From Pontiella desulfatans (GTDB taxonomy: Bacteria > Verrucomicrobiota > Kiritimatiellia > Kiritimatiellales > Pontiellaceae), in the NCBI RefSeq assembly GCF_900890425.1, contig NZ_CAAHFG010000003.1, forward strand, positions 1,216,677 through 1,280,676: 64,000 nt of DNA. The letters run 5' to 3'. The translations under genes were made by a program, and so were the position numbers. The notes beneath the pieces were generated by a model. The model was not told the origin of the DNA. It saw only the letters and a program-made list of their open reading frames with translations, and did no database searches. Of the stretch, positions 17,737 to 27,637 are shown piece by piece. Positions within the stretch are counted from its first letter, which is position 1. The number at the start of each line of letters is the position of its first letter.

Positions 17737-18426
17737 ATGCATTATCGGTCGGATTTCCACATCCACAGTTGCCTGTCGCCCTGTGCGTCGCTGGAAATGT
17801 CGCCGGTTTCGATTGTGCAAAAGGCGAAGAATGCGGGGTTGAACGCCATTGCGCTTTCGGATCATAACTGCGCCTTCAACCTGCCCGGGTTTGCGGAAAT
17901 CTGCGAACGGCACGGCATGGCGTGCCTCTATGGCCTGGAGGTCACCACGGTCGAGGAGGCGCATGTGCTTTGCCTGTTCGATCAGCTCGATAGCGCCATG
18001 CAACTCGGGGCGCTCGTCTACGACAGCCTGCCCGATGTCATGAACCAGCCCGAACGGTTCGGCGACCAACCGATCATCGACGAAAACGAGGAAATCCTTG
18101 GTTTTGCCGAAAAATTCCTGATCAGCGCATCGGGCTACGATGTCAGCGCCCTGCTTAAACAGGTGCATGCGCTGGGTGGGCTTTTCATCCCGGCCCACAT
18201 TGACCGGCAGGTCTACGGAATTATTTCTCAGCTCGGTTTCCTGCCGGATGAACCCTTCGATGCCGTCGAGCTGACCGCCTACGGCGATCCCGCCCTGGCG
18301 CTGGACTATCCCATCGTCCGCAACTCGGACTCGCATGAACTCGGTACCATCGGCAAAGCCTTTACGGAGTTTGAGATCGATGCCCTGACCGTGGAGAACA
18401 TCCGTACCTTTTTGGCGCGAGGCTGA
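17737..18426 (+). CDS. PHP-domain metal-dependent phosphoesterase
   Basis: 229 residues. PHP signature DFHIHSCLSPCAS at the N-terminus, then ALSDHNCAFN, GLEVTT, PAHIDRQ and the C-terminal RNSDSHELGTIG, giving the usual His/Asp metal ligands. It ends the DRTGG/CBS-HATPase operon, starting nine bases after the preceding stop. PHP enzymes hydrolyse phosphoesters (nucleotides, sugar phosphates); this subgroup is recurrent next to CBS-HATPase and DRTGG genes in anaerobes, where its substrate is not known to me. Confidence 0.88.
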   Translation: MHYRSDFHIHSCLSPCASLEMSPVSIVQKAKNAGLNAIALSDHNCAFNLPGFAEICERHGMACLYGLEVTTVEEAHVLCLFDQLDSAMQLGALVYDSLPDVMNQPERFGDQPIIDENEEILGFAEKFLISASGYDVSALLKQVHALGGLFIPAHIDRQVYGIISQLGFLPDEPFDAVELTAYGDPALALDYPIVRNSDSHELGTIGKAFTEFEIDALTVENIRTFLARG

Positions 18427-18509
18427 TTCCTGCCTGTTTTTCATTGAGTGCGGGGTTTTTCCTGTCCATTCTGCAACCCTGTTTGAATTTCCAATGGAAG
18501 GAACCCACC

Positions 18510-19469
18510 ATGAAGACCGTAATGCTGTGCATCGTTAGTTTCGCCCTTGTTTCATTGTCGGCCGACGCCAAGCTCAAGGCGTTGATTGTGGATGGCCAGA
18601 ACAACCATGTCGTCTGGCCGAAATCGACCATCATGATGAAGCAATATCTTGAGGAAACCGGTCTGTTCGAGGTCGATATCGACCGCACCCGCTTCATCTG
18701 GAAGTCGGAACGCGAGAAGGCATTTCTTCCGTTGGCTGGGGATTTCCCGAACGAGGCCACGAAAAATCCCCAGGCCGATCCCGAATTCAAGCCAACGTTC
18801 AAGGGCTATGATGTTGTGGTCTCCAACTTTGGATGGAAGGCGGCCGATTGGCCGGAGGAAACCCGCAAGGCGCTGGAGGATTACATGCAGGCGGGCGGCG
18901 GATTTGTTTCCGTGCATGCCGCCGACAACGCCTGGCCGCTTTGGAAGGAGTTCAACAAGATGATCGGTGTCGGGGGATGGGGCGGTCGCAACGAGAAGGA
19001 CGGCCCGTTTGTCTACTACAACGACCAAGGTGAAATCATCCGCGACCTCTCCCCGGGCAACGGCGGCACGCATGGCAAAAGGCATGAGTTCCCGGTAACG
19101 GTCCGCGAGCCGGAACACCCGATTACGAAGGGGATGCCGAAGGTTTGGCTGACCTCCGAGGACGAGTGCTACGCCAAGCTGCGCGGCCCGGCCGAAAACA
19201 TGACGATCCTGGCCACGGGTGAGGATTGTCTGGTGGAGGAGCGCAAAGGGCAGCACCAGCCGATGCTGATGGTGATCGACTATGGGAAGGGCCGTGTTTT
19301 CCACACCACGCTGGGGCACGATACGCCGGCGCTCGAAGGGGTGGGCTTCATTGTTTCGTTCAAGCGCGGTTGCGAATGGGCGGCCTCCGGCAAGGTGACC
19401 CAGCCGGTGCCCTCCGATTTCCCGACGGCGGAAAACGTCTCCGCGCGGAAGTTCGAGCTCAAGAAATAG
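18510..19469 (+). CDS. Secreted ThuA-domain protein
   Basis: 319 residues from the ATG at 18510, with GGAAGGAACCCACC as ribosome binding site. A signal peptide ends near SADA-KLKALI. It has a class-I glutamine-amidotransferase-like ThuA fold: KALIVDGQNNHVVWPKS, YDVVVSNFGWKAADWP, GGGFVSVHAADNAW and KGRVFHTTLGHD. ThuA-like proteins are frequent in PVC polysaccharide-degrading bacteria; the activity is unproven. It follows the PHP gene by 83 bases but carries an export signal, so a functional link with the signalling cassette is doubtful. Confidence 0.85.
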   Translation: MKTVMLCIVSFALVSLSADAKLKALIVDGQNNHVVWPKSTIMMKQYLEETGLFEVDIDRTRFIWKSEREKAFLPLAGDFPNEATKNPQADPEFKPTFKGYDVVVSNFGWKAADWPEETRKALEDYMQAGGGFVSVHAADNAWPLWKEFNKMIGVGGWGGRNEKDGPFVYYNDQGEIIRDLSPGNGGTHGKRHEFPVTVREPEHPITKGMPKVWLTSEDECYAKLRGPAENMTILATGEDCLVEERKGQHQPMLMVIDYGKGRVFHTTLGHDTPALEGVGFIVSFKRGCEWAASGKVTQPVPSDFPTAENVSARKFELKK

Positions 19470-19556
19470 GTTCCGGTTGGCCGGGATCCCAAAGTTGGCA
19501 ACCGTCTTGCTACAATACGGGCCTGAATTAGAGCTCAAGGTTTAGCGAGGGAATGG

Positions 19557-20324
19557 ATGAGGATGGGTTTGCACCGCTTTTTGATGATTTTTACCGCAGT
19601 GGCATCGGTTGGCCTGGCGGAGTCGGTTGAATACGACTTCAACGATTTCGATGACGGCCCGATCGATGGCCAGCAAGAGTGGAACGTCTACAACAAGGTC
19701 AAGGATTCCTCCCCGCTGTCGGTGATGGATGTGGTCGGGGCGCATGGCGTTGCCGGCGACAAGGCGCTTGTTTTGCAGAAATCCGACACCCCGATCCGTT
19801 GTGTAACCGGCGAGCCGGTGCGCTGGCTGCCCGGCAGCACGCTCACGGTCGAGTTTGATTTCAGGCTGGGCCAAACCGCAACGGAACCCACCCGGGATTT
19901 ACCGGTGCTCGAATTCATGATCGGCAACTCGCTGCTGAGCGAAAAGGCCCGATGGGGGATTACCCTCCAAACCCTGCCCAGCGGCGATTGGAAACTCAGC
20001 GGCGCCATGCCCGATGAAGCCTCCACCAAGATTTATGGCGAGAACCTGCTGATTCGTCCGGCGAGCGATGTGTTGTTGTCCGACTGGTTCAAGTTCAAGC
20101 TCGTCGTTAAAAAGCTGGAGGAGCCCGATCGGTTCGACGCCTCGGTCGAGATCGTCGACACCAAGGGCAAGACGCTGGCAACCCTCAAGTTTGCGAGCAA
20201 AGGCAAGGACAAGGTCACCAAAGCCATGTGGAATTTGCCGCGCGTCAACGCGGGGTTCCATGTTTCGCGCGACCAACAAGGCCTCGCCGTCATCGACAAT
20301 CTCGTCATTTCAACGGCAAAGTAG
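19557..20324 (+). CDS. Secreted beta-sandwich (LamG-like) protein of unknown function
   Basis: 255 residues with an N-terminal signal peptide (LMIFTAVASVGLA). The body reads as a jelly-roll: VEYDFNDFDDGPIDGQQEW near the start, LTVEFDFRLG in the middle and GLAVIDNLVIS at the end, as in concanavalin/LamG-like modules of PVC secreted proteins. GCGAGGG precedes the start by five bases. No catalytic motif is visible. Confidence 0.6.
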   Translation: MRMGLHRFLMIFTAVASVGLAESVEYDFNDFDDGPIDGQQEWNVYNKVKDSSPLSVMDVVGAHGVAGDKALVLQKSDTPIRCVTGEPVRWLPGSTLTVEFDFRLGQTATEPTRDLPVLEFMIGNSLLSEKARWGITLQTLPSGDWKLSGAMPDEASTKIYGENLLIRPASDVLLSDWFKFKLVVKKLEEPDRFDASVEIVDTKGKTLATLKFASKGKDKVTKAMWNLPRVNAGFHVSRDQQGLAVIDNLVISTAK

Positions 20325-20417
20325 CATCCCTTTCCTGAATTGCCTTGACTCGCAACGCTGTTTTCCAATGATTGGCGCTTTTGTAGCGGATTCCGGTCAG
20401 TTGGAGAGGAGCATTTC

Positions 20418-20765
20418 ATGCTAGTGGGTGGAGGCATCATTAAATCAGCCATGCAGAAGCGTGGATTCAAGCATCGGCGTACGGAGGATCAGTTTTCGAT
20501 CCGAGGCGAATATGCGCGCAACCTGCAATATGTTTATTCGAAGGAATACCAGACCTCGGGCGGCCTCGTGGTCGACCTGGCCTATTTTTCCGTCGATATT
20601 TTGGGCGAAAAGCTGGTGATGGGCCTCTATCGCGAAAACCCCACCATTGAAAATGGAATCTACGTCAACGCCTCGCGATCCATCGATCTTCAAAAGTTCG
20701 ATGCCGATTCCATCAACCGGGAACTCGACCGGTTGATCACGCCCGTGAGGGATCGTTTTAAATAA
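20418..20765 (+). CDS. Hypothetical protein
   Basis: 115 residues, not recognised. It is a soluble, mixed alpha/beta sequence (SGGLVVDLAYFSVDILGEKLVMGLYREN) without signal or membrane segment. GGAGAGGAGC sits upstream of the ATG. It precedes dapL by 13 bases, suggesting cotranscription. Confidence 0.6.
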   Translation: MLVGGGIIKSAMQKRGFKHRRTEDQFSIRGEYARNLQYVYSKEYQTSGGLVVDLAYFSVDILGEKLVMGLYRENPTIENGIYVNASRSIDLQKFDADSINRELDRLITPVRDRFK

Positions 20766-20778
20766 AGGAGATACAGAA

Positions 20779-21999
<1,221 letters not shown>

Positions 22000-22018
22000 A
22001 CCCGGCCGGATTCGACGG

Positions 22019-22050
22019 AAGGCGGGGTGGCAGTCCATCCCGCCTTTCTT
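22019..22050 (+). terminator. Terminator-like hairpin after dapL
   Basis: A 12-bp stem (22019-22030 with 22035-22046, one G-T pair) with a CAGT loop, followed by a short pyrimidine run TCTT. Strong hairpin but weak U-tract. Confidence 0.6.
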
Positions 22051-22057
22051 CTGCCCT

Positions 22058-22109
22058 CAAGGTATATCATCCAACTACCACGATCGTGGTGGTTGGATGA
22101 TATACCTTG
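22058..22109. repeat. 52-nt near-perfect palindrome
   Basis: Two 26-nt arms with no spacer, centred between 22083 and 22084. All pairs are complementary except 22076/22091, a G-T wobble. It lies between the dapL terminator and waaA. In RNA it would form a 24-25-bp hairpin with a minimal loop; in DNA it could extrude as a cruciform. It lacks a T-run, so it is not a classical terminator. Confidence 0.85.
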
Positions 22110-22177
22110 GTGGCCGGGAAGGGGGATCCCGCTCGGTTTTTGGTTTCGTTGAACGCCAATTTACGTATGATGCCGCG

Positions 22178-23467
22178 ATGCTTTGGATTCTCTACAACCT
22201 ATTGTTTCCGGTGGTGTTTCTTTTCATGCTGCCGAAATTCCTGATGCGGATGATCCGCCGGGGGGGCTATTGGGAGCATTTCGAGCAACGGGTGGGGCAT
22301 TTTGGGCGCAGAACCAAGGCCCGGTTGCGCGAGGAGCGCCGCATTTGGGTGCACGCCGTGAGCGTGGGTGAAATCTATGTGGCGTTGAAGTTCATCAAGG
22401 CCTACCGCGAAGCGCATCCGGAAACCAGTTTTGCGCTGAGTACGACCACCTCGACGGCGCATGCCATTGGTCGCAAGGAGATCGATGGGCGCGATGTGCT
22501 GTTCTATTTCCCGGTCGATCTCCCCGTCATCATCAAGAAGGTGCTTCGGATCGTTGATCCGCTCCGGATTGTTTTGGTGGAAGGGGAGTTTTGGCCCAAC
22601 CTGATCCGTTTGGCCGACAACCGCGGAGTTCCGGTTTCCCTAATCAACGGCCGTATGTCGGAGCGGTCGTACAACGGCTACCGCAAACTCAGGTCGCTAA
22701 CGGCCGATGTGCTGCGGCGCATTGATCCGATCTGCGTCCAAGGTGATGTCGATGCCGGGCGATTGATTGGCATTGGGGCCCCGAAGCAAAACGTACACCG
22801 TATGGGCACGGTCAAGTTCGATGTCGCGGAAGGCGATGCCGCCGGCGAACAGGTGGCGCGCGCGGTCATGGAAAAGATCCATGTTCCAGAGGGTGCCGTT
22901 GTCCTGCTGGGCGGTTCAACCTGGCCCGGCGAAGAGGCGGTTCTGTGTGAATTGTACAAACGGCTAAAGGCCGGGCATCCCGACCTGTTCCTGGTGATCG
23001 TTCCGCGGCATGTCGAACGGGCGGACGAAGTGGTTCTGTGTTTCGAGGAGCAGGGGCTCGGGTATGTGCGCCGCAGCCGGATCGACGAGTTTGAGGGGGT
23101 TGTTCAGCCCGACGTGTTGTTTGTGGATACCACCGGCGAACTGCGCAATTTCTATTCCGTGGCCGATATCATTTTCGTGGGCAAGAGCCTGAAGGAGCAT
23201 GGGGGGCAGAATCCCATCGAACCTGCCATGTATGGCAAGGCGGTTGTGGTGGGCCCCAACATGGAAAACTTTCCGGCGGTAATGCCCACGTTCCTCAAGT
23301 GCAACGCGGTAGTCCAGGTGCCCGATGCCGAAACCTTGGAGGCTGAAATCGGAAGGTTGATCAAGGATTCCGCCTCCCGCGAAGCGCTCGGCCAGCGCGC
23401 GGCCAAGGTGGTGGCCGATAACCAGGGAGTCATTGAACGGACGGTCAAGCTTTTGGGTGGGGAATAG
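22178..23467 (+). CDS. waaA: 3-deoxy-D-manno-octulosonic acid (Kdo) transferase
   Basis: 429 residues. GT30 glycosyltransferase that adds Kdo to lipid A at the inner membrane. N-terminal membrane anchor LWILYNLLFPVVFLFML, then the family motif IWVHAVSVGE (catalytic region, about residues 57-65), FALSTTTSTAHAIG, GGSTWPGEE, and the C-terminal ADIIFVGKSL then GGQNPIEPAMYGKAV. The ATG at 22178 fits the anchor; earlier starts would run into the palindrome. It shows that the cell makes Kdo-containing LPS, so it is Gram-negative. Confidence 0.93.
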   Translation: MLWILYNLLFPVVFLFMLPKFLMRMIRRGGYWEHFEQRVGHFGRRTKARLREERRIWVHAVSVGEIYVALKFIKAYREAHPETSFALSTTTSTAHAIGRKEIDGRDVLFYFPVDLPVIIKKVLRIVDPLRIVLVEGEFWPNLIRLADNRGVPVSLINGRMSERSYNGYRKLRSLTADVLRRIDPICVQGDVDAGRLIGIGAPKQNVHRMGTVKFDVAEGDAAGEQVARAVMEKIHVPEGAVVLLGGSTWPGEEAVLCELYKRLKAGHPDLFLVIVPRHVERADEVVLCFEEQGLGYVRRSRIDEFEGVVQPDVLFVDTTGELRNFYSVADIIFVGKSLKEHGGQNPIEPAMYGKAVVVGPNMENFPAVMPTFLKCNAVVQVPDAETLEAEIGRLIKDSASREALGQRAAKVVADNQGVIERTVKLLGGE

Positions 23468-23527
23468 GTGGACGCGCATCGATGATTCCGCTACCTTAAT
23501 CGCTCTTTAAATCAATACGGAACCAAC

Positions 23528-23905
23528 ATGTCAGATACCGATATCTACAAAAACCGAGAAGCGATGCCGATCGGAAACAAGCCGCCCAATAAAAGGCGGA
23601 AGCGCCGCAGCACATCCCACCGGGCGTTCGACGACAAGTCGCGCAAGCGCCGCAGCAAGAATTCCGGTCTGCGCCGGTTGTTGCATCTCTCCCGGAAATC
23701 CGACAACGAAAAATATTTCTGGGGAACCATGGGCATCCTCATTGTCGTGGTTCTCGCGGTCATTGGGATCTGGCAATTCGTGATCATGGAATACATTGTT
23801 CGTTCAGAGGAAACCAAGAACGAATACCTGAAATACCAGCGCAGCATTCCCGAGCATCCGGGCGCCGCCCAACCGGGCCCACCGGCCGATTCAGCCTCGG
23901 AATAG
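23528..23905 (+). CDS. Small single-pass membrane protein, unknown
   Basis: 125 residues, not recognised. A strongly basic N-terminal half (KRRKRRSTSH, KSRKRRSKNS) is followed by one membrane helix near residues 67-87 (GILIVVVLAVIGIWQFVIM) and a charged, proline-rich tail. The charge bias puts the N-terminus in the cytoplasm. The 3' end overlaps the converging protease gene by 15 bases. Confidence 0.6.
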   Translation: MSDTDIYKNREAMPIGNKPPNKRRKRRSTSHRAFDDKSRKRRSKNSGLRRLLHLSRKSDNEKYFWGTMGILIVVVLAVIGIWQFVIMEYIVRSEETKNEYLKYQRSIPEHPGAAQPGPPADSASE

Positions 23906-24694
23906 GTTTTTCCATCTGGAACGCAACGATTCAAAGCCGCTGTTTCCGCGATTCGCGTAGGGCGGCGGGCTGACTTCGACCTCAATCTGCCCATCGCTGA
24001 AGCCACTGAACCGGTTGGCCTGGTTTTCCAGCAGGACCATCCGCAGCTCCTGCTGGCCGGCCATGTAGATATAGCCTCCGATGAAGGCCAGCATCAGGCT
24101 CGGCCGGAACGGGCCAATGAAGCCGAAAAGCTGCACCGGCAAGCCGAACAGGCCGATGATCACAAACAGGCCACAGAAATATTTCGCCACCTGGGCCGCC
24201 GTCCGGGTGGCGTTCAGCCGACCGTGCTTGATCGTTAATGCCGCCCTCAGCACCCGGCCGCCATCCATCGGGAACACCGGCAGGATGTTGAAGAAAAAAA
24301 GCGCCATGTTCAGTCGGCCAAGGTCGTAGGTCAGTCCGTAGGGGAGCAGCAGCAGGGCCAGCACTAGGCTGACGGCGGGGCCGGCGGCCGCAACCAGGAT
24401 TTCGTCGACCGGGTTCCGCGAGAGGTTCGAAATCTTCGCCGCACCACCGAACGGATAGAGCACGATTTCCTGGATATAGCTGCCCTTCGCCCGAGCCACG
24501 ACCGAATGCCCCAGCTCATGCAATGCCACGCTTCCGAACAGCCCGATGGCCAGAATTGGAACAACCAACGGATTGATTCCTGCTGCCAGCGCCATGAAGG
24601 AAATAACACCGACGGCGATGAGAAGAGAGATGTGTAGCCGGATCGGAATGCCCAGCACGGAGCCGACCGATAGCGCGTTGTTAACCATTTTCAT
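23891..24694 (-). CDS. Site-2-type intramembrane metalloprotease (M50 family)
   Basis: 267 residues from the ATG at 24694. Zinc motif HELGH (H59, E60, H63) in the first membrane core segment and the NPDG-type motif NILPVFPMDGGRVL in a later helix, with several hydrophobic segments; it resembles the SpoIVFB/RseP-like group without PDZ or CBS domains. The start is ambiguous: a TTG at 24751 has a better ribosome site (GGAGGA), but the segment before MKMVNN does not look like family sequence. The substrate is unknown. Confidence 0.85.
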   Translation of the reverse strand: MKMVNNALSVGSVLGIPIRLHISLLIAVGVISFMALAAGINPLVVPILAIGLFGSVALHELGHSVVARAKGSYIQEIVLYPFGGAAKISNLSRNPVDEILVAAAGPAVSLVLALLLLPYGLTYDLGRLNMALFFFNILPVFPMDGGRVLRAALTIKHGRLNATRTAAQVAKYFCGLFVIIGLFGLPVQLFGFIGPFRPSLMLAFIGGYIYMAGQQELRMVLLENQANRFSGFSDGQIEVEVSPPPYANRGNSGFESLRSRWKNLFRG

Positions 24695-24886
24695 GTGATG
24701 CCTTGAATTTCGTGAATTCGACACGGTCATGGCTTCCGGGTTCAAAAACAAGCCGAATCCTCCATGTTTTACGCGATGGGGAGGGGTGTTGCACGCCTGC
24801 GCAGGGGTGAAAAGTTAACGACAGTTCGCGAACTGTGAGAGACAGTGCGTATGATTTTCACTTATCGACGTTGACAGGAGGAGGTA

Positions 24887-24924
24887 ATTATCCTTTTATC
24901 CGGAAATTCGGATATATGGATAAT
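24887..24924. promoter_or_regulatory. 38-bp interrupted palindrome over the start of the ArsR-methyltransferase gene
   Basis: Layout: ATTATCC-4-ATCCG-6-CGGAT-4-GGATAAT, perfectly symmetric in all four blocks, ending on the ATG (24923-24925). This is what an ArsR-family dimer operator for autoregulation looks like. The strong ribosome site AGGAGGAGG (24876-24884) lies on the far side of the palindrome, 38 bases from the ATG. Confidence 0.65.
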
Positions 24925-25846
24925 GAGTGACATTCTCGACATTTTCAAGGCGTTGGCGGACGAGGGCCGTTTACGGATTCTGCGATCGGTTGATCAGGCG
25001 GAACTTTCGGTGGCGGAGCTTGTCCAGGCGCTGGAAATGCCGCAATCGACCGTGAGCCGGCATCTGAAGCCGATGCGCGAAGCGGGGCTGGTTGCCGCGC
25101 GCCGGGATGGGACTTCGGTCTATTACAACCGGGGCGAGCTGTTTCGCGATGCGGCTTTTGCGAGGATCCTGAACGACCGTTTGCAGGAAATTTCGGTGGC
25201 CAATCGCGATGCGGCCGCCGTTGAGCGGGTGTTGGATCTGCGCCGCAAGAAGAGCCGCGAGTTTTTCGATGAAATTGCCGGCCGCTATGGCTCGCTCACG
25301 GAACCGGGCGGGGGCTGGCAGGCGCTGGCCGCCGGGCTGGCCGCCGGGTTTTCCGGGCAGACGGTGGCCGACCTCGGTTGCGGCGAGGGGGCGCTGGCCT
25401 TGTTGCTGGCCCGCTTTGCCAAAAAGGTGGTGGCGTTCGACCAATCGGAAAAAATGCTCAAGCTGGTTTCGGAAAAGGCGGGCGCGGGCAATCTTTCGGA
25501 GCGGTTGGAACTACGGGTCGGCATTCTGGAGGAGCTGGAGTTCAACGAGCCGGAGTTCGATGCGATCTTCCTGAGCCAGGCCTTGCACCACACCTCCAAT
25601 CCGGAGCAGGTGATTAGTGCCGCATCGCGGGGGCTGAAGCGGGGAGGGCAACTGGTGATCCTCGACCTTGTTCGGCATGAGCACGAGTGGACGCGCGAGG
25701 AGTGGGCGGATCAATGGCTTGGCTTTGATCCGATTGAAATCCGGGAGTGGCTGGGACATGCCGGGCTCGAACCCAGCGTGATCGATTCGCTGCCGGGGTC
25801 GACCCCCGATCTTTCAGTGCTGATCGTGGTCGGGAAAAAACAATAG
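24923..25846 (+). CDS. ArsR-family regulator fused to SAM-methyltransferase domain (SahR-like)
   Basis: 307 residues. Residues 1-95 are an ArsR winged helix (FKALADEGRLRILRSV, VAELVQALEMPQSTVSRHLKPM, GTSVYYNRG). Residues about 125-305 are a class I methyltransferase fold with SAM motif VADLGCGEGALALLLA. The same architecture is known for SahR, which senses S-adenosylhomocysteine and controls methionine-cycle genes in Proteobacteria. Here the next gene, 104 bases on, is ahcY, whose substrate is SAH. That context supports a SahR-like role. It could instead be a true methyltransferase with a DNA-binding head. A clear palindrome covers its start. Confidence 0.85.
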   Translation: MSDILDIFKALADEGRLRILRSVDQAELSVAELVQALEMPQSTVSRHLKPMREAGLVAARRDGTSVYYNRGELFRDAAFARILNDRLQEISVANRDAAAVERVLDLRRKKSREFFDEIAGRYGSLTEPGGGWQALAAGLAAGFSGQTVADLGCGEGALALLLARFAKKVVAFDQSEKMLKLVSEKAGAGNLSERLELRVGILEELEFNEPEFDAIFLSQALHHTSNPEQVISAASRGLKRGGQLVILDLVRHEHEWTREEWADQWLGFDPIEIREWLGHAGLEPSVIDSLPGSTPDLSVLIVVGKKQ

Positions 25847-25950
25847 TATTTATTTAGCAGAAGAGCGCAAAGTGCGCAAAGCCAGTGGGGTACTCCTTCT
25901 CGATCTTTGCGTTCTAGGTGTTGAAAGATTAACTACACAGGAGAGTTCCA

Positions 25951-27390
25951 ATGGCAGCAAAAAAGAAGACGGCCAAGAAGGCTACGAAGAAAAAAGTGCA
26001 GGATTATGTGATCGCGGATATCTCGCTGGCCGGTTTCGGTCGCAAGGAGATGGAGCTGGCTGAATACGAGATGCCGGGCCTGATGGCGTTGCGCGAAAAG
26101 TATGGCCAGGAAAAGCCGCTGAAGGGCGCGCGCATCACGGGATCGCTCCACATGACGATCCAGACGGCGATGCTGATCGAAACCCTGCAGGAACTCGGCG
26201 CCAAGGTGCGTTGGGCGAGCTGCAATATTTTTTCCACGCAGGATCACGCGGCGGCGGCCATTGCCAAGACGGGCACGCCGGTTTTCGCGGTGAAGGGCGA
26301 AACGCTGGAAGAGTATTGGGAATACACCGACCGTATCCTCGACTGGGGCAACGGAAAGGGCCCGAACGTGATTCTCGACGATGGCGGTGACGCCACGATG
26401 TTTGTCCAGCTGGGTGTGAAGGCTGAAAAGGATCCGACCATTCTCGACAAGAAGCCGGGCAGCGAAGAGGAAGCCGTGTTCCTGGCCCAGCTCAAGAAGG
26501 CCCTGAAAAAGGACCCGACCCGTTTCTCGCGCATCGCCAAGGATATCCTCGGCGTGTCCGAAGAAACCACCACGGGCGTTCATCGCCTCTACCAGCTTGA
26601 AGCCGCAGGCGAATTGCTCTTCCCCGCCTTCAACGTCAACGATTCCGTCACCAAGTCCAAGTTCGACAACCTATACGGCTGCCGCCACTCGCTCGTCGAC
26701 TCCATCATGCGTGCGACCGACGTCATGCTTTCCGGCAAGGTTGCCGTGGTGGCCGGTTATGGCGACGTGGGCAAGGGCTGTGCGCAGTCCCTCGTTGGCC
26801 AGGGCGCCCGCGTGATCGTTACCGAAATCGATCCGATCTGCGCCCTGCAGGCCGCGATGGAAGGCTATGAAGTCATGAACATGGACGACGCCGCGTTGAT
26901 CGGCGACATCTTCGTGACCACCACCGGCAACTGCGATGTCATCACCGAGCGCCACATGAAGAAGATGAAGGACATGGCGATCGTCTGCAACATTGGCCAC
27001 TTCGATTCCGAGATCCAGGTGGAGAAGATGAAGAAATACAAGTGGACGAACATCAAGCCGCAGGTCGATAAGATCACGATGCCGAAGGGCAACAGCATTA
27101 TCCTGCTGGCCGAAGGCCGCCTGGTGAACCTGGGTTGCGCGACCGGCCACCCGAGCTTCGTGATGTCGAACAGCTTCACCAACCAGGTGCTGGCGCAGAT
27201 GGAACTCTACTGCAACCCCGGCAAATATCCGGTCGGCGTCTACACGTTGCCGAAGTTTCTCGACGAGGAGGTTGCCCGCCTACATCTCGAAAAGATCGGT
27301 GTGAAGCTGGATGTGCTCACCGCCAAGCAGGCGAAGTATCTCGGCATTCCGAAGAACGGTCCGTTCAAGCCGGAGCACTACCGCTACTAA
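25951..27390 (+). CDS. ahcY: Adenosylhomocysteinase (SAH hydrolase)
   Basis: 479 residues. Reversibly splits S-adenosylhomocysteine into adenosine and homocysteine; NAD is the tightly bound cofactor. Motifs: [52 protein letters not shown], the NAD site [16 protein letters not shown], and the C-terminal KPEHYRY that reaches into the neighbouring subunit. A Lys-rich N-terminal extension ([14 protein letters not shown]) precedes the usual beginning. ACAGGAGAGTTCC is the ribosome site. Probably controlled by the upstream ArsR-methyltransferase protein. A weak hairpin (27418-27439) follows. Confidence 0.97.
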   Translation: MAAKKKTAKKATKKKVQDYVIADISLAGFGRKEMELAEYEMPGLMALREKYGQEKPLKGARITGSLHMTIQTAMLIETLQELGAKVRWASCNIFSTQDHAAAAIAKTGTPVFAVKGETLEEYWEYTDRILDWGNGKGPNVILDDGGDATMFVQLGVKAEKDPTILDKKPGSEEEAVFLAQLKKALKKDPTRFSRIAKDILGVSEETTTGVHRLYQLEAAGELLFPAFNVNDSVTKSKFDNLYGCRHSLVDSIMRATDVMLSGKVAVVAGYGDVGKGCAQSLVGQGARVIVTEIDPICALQAAMEGYEVMNMDDAALIGDIFVTTTGNCDVITERHMKKMKDMAIVCNIGHFDSEIQVEKMKKYKWTNIKPQVDKITMPKGNSIILLAEGRLVNLGCATGHPSFVMSNSFTNQVLAQMELYCNPGKYPVGVYTLPKFLDEEVARLHLEKIGVKLDVLTAKQAKYLGIPKNGPFKPEHYRY

Positions 27391-27526
27391 TCGGTCGAAT
27401 GCGCGAAAGTCAAAGGTCGAAGGTCTTCACAGGCCTTCGGCCTTTTGCGTTTGCCGACTCCAAGGACGGGAAACGGCGCGGGGCACTAATGGTGCTGACT
27501 TATATGAACTTAACTTGAATGGTCTC

Positions 27527-27596
27527 ACCACAGAGGACACGAAGCACACAGGAGCGGGAATGTTCAATTGCTCTGTGTCTCGGTGACCTCTGTGGT
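27527..27596. repeat. 70-bp imperfect inverted repeat
   Basis: The arms begin ACCACAGAGG and end CCTCTGTGGT, with related GACACGAAGCACACAGGAGC and GCTCTGTGTCTCGGTGA inside. This type of CACAGAGGACACAGAG repeat is dispersed in many PVC and other genomes. Non-coding. Confidence 0.65.
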
Positions 27597-27637
27597 AAAA
27601 AACAAATCTGTTTAATTGGGTATTAAGCACGTTCGCA

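Noticed and set aside
20344..20372. Sigma70 promoter for the hypothetical gene at 20418
   Set aside because: TTGACT is good, but the -10 at the right spacing (ATGATT) matches poorly.
25858..25930. SAH riboswitch upstream of ahcY
   Set aside because: The leader is short and lacks the conserved SAH-aptamer core as I know it; the visible GCGCAAAGTGCGCAAAG text looks like a common dispersed repeat.
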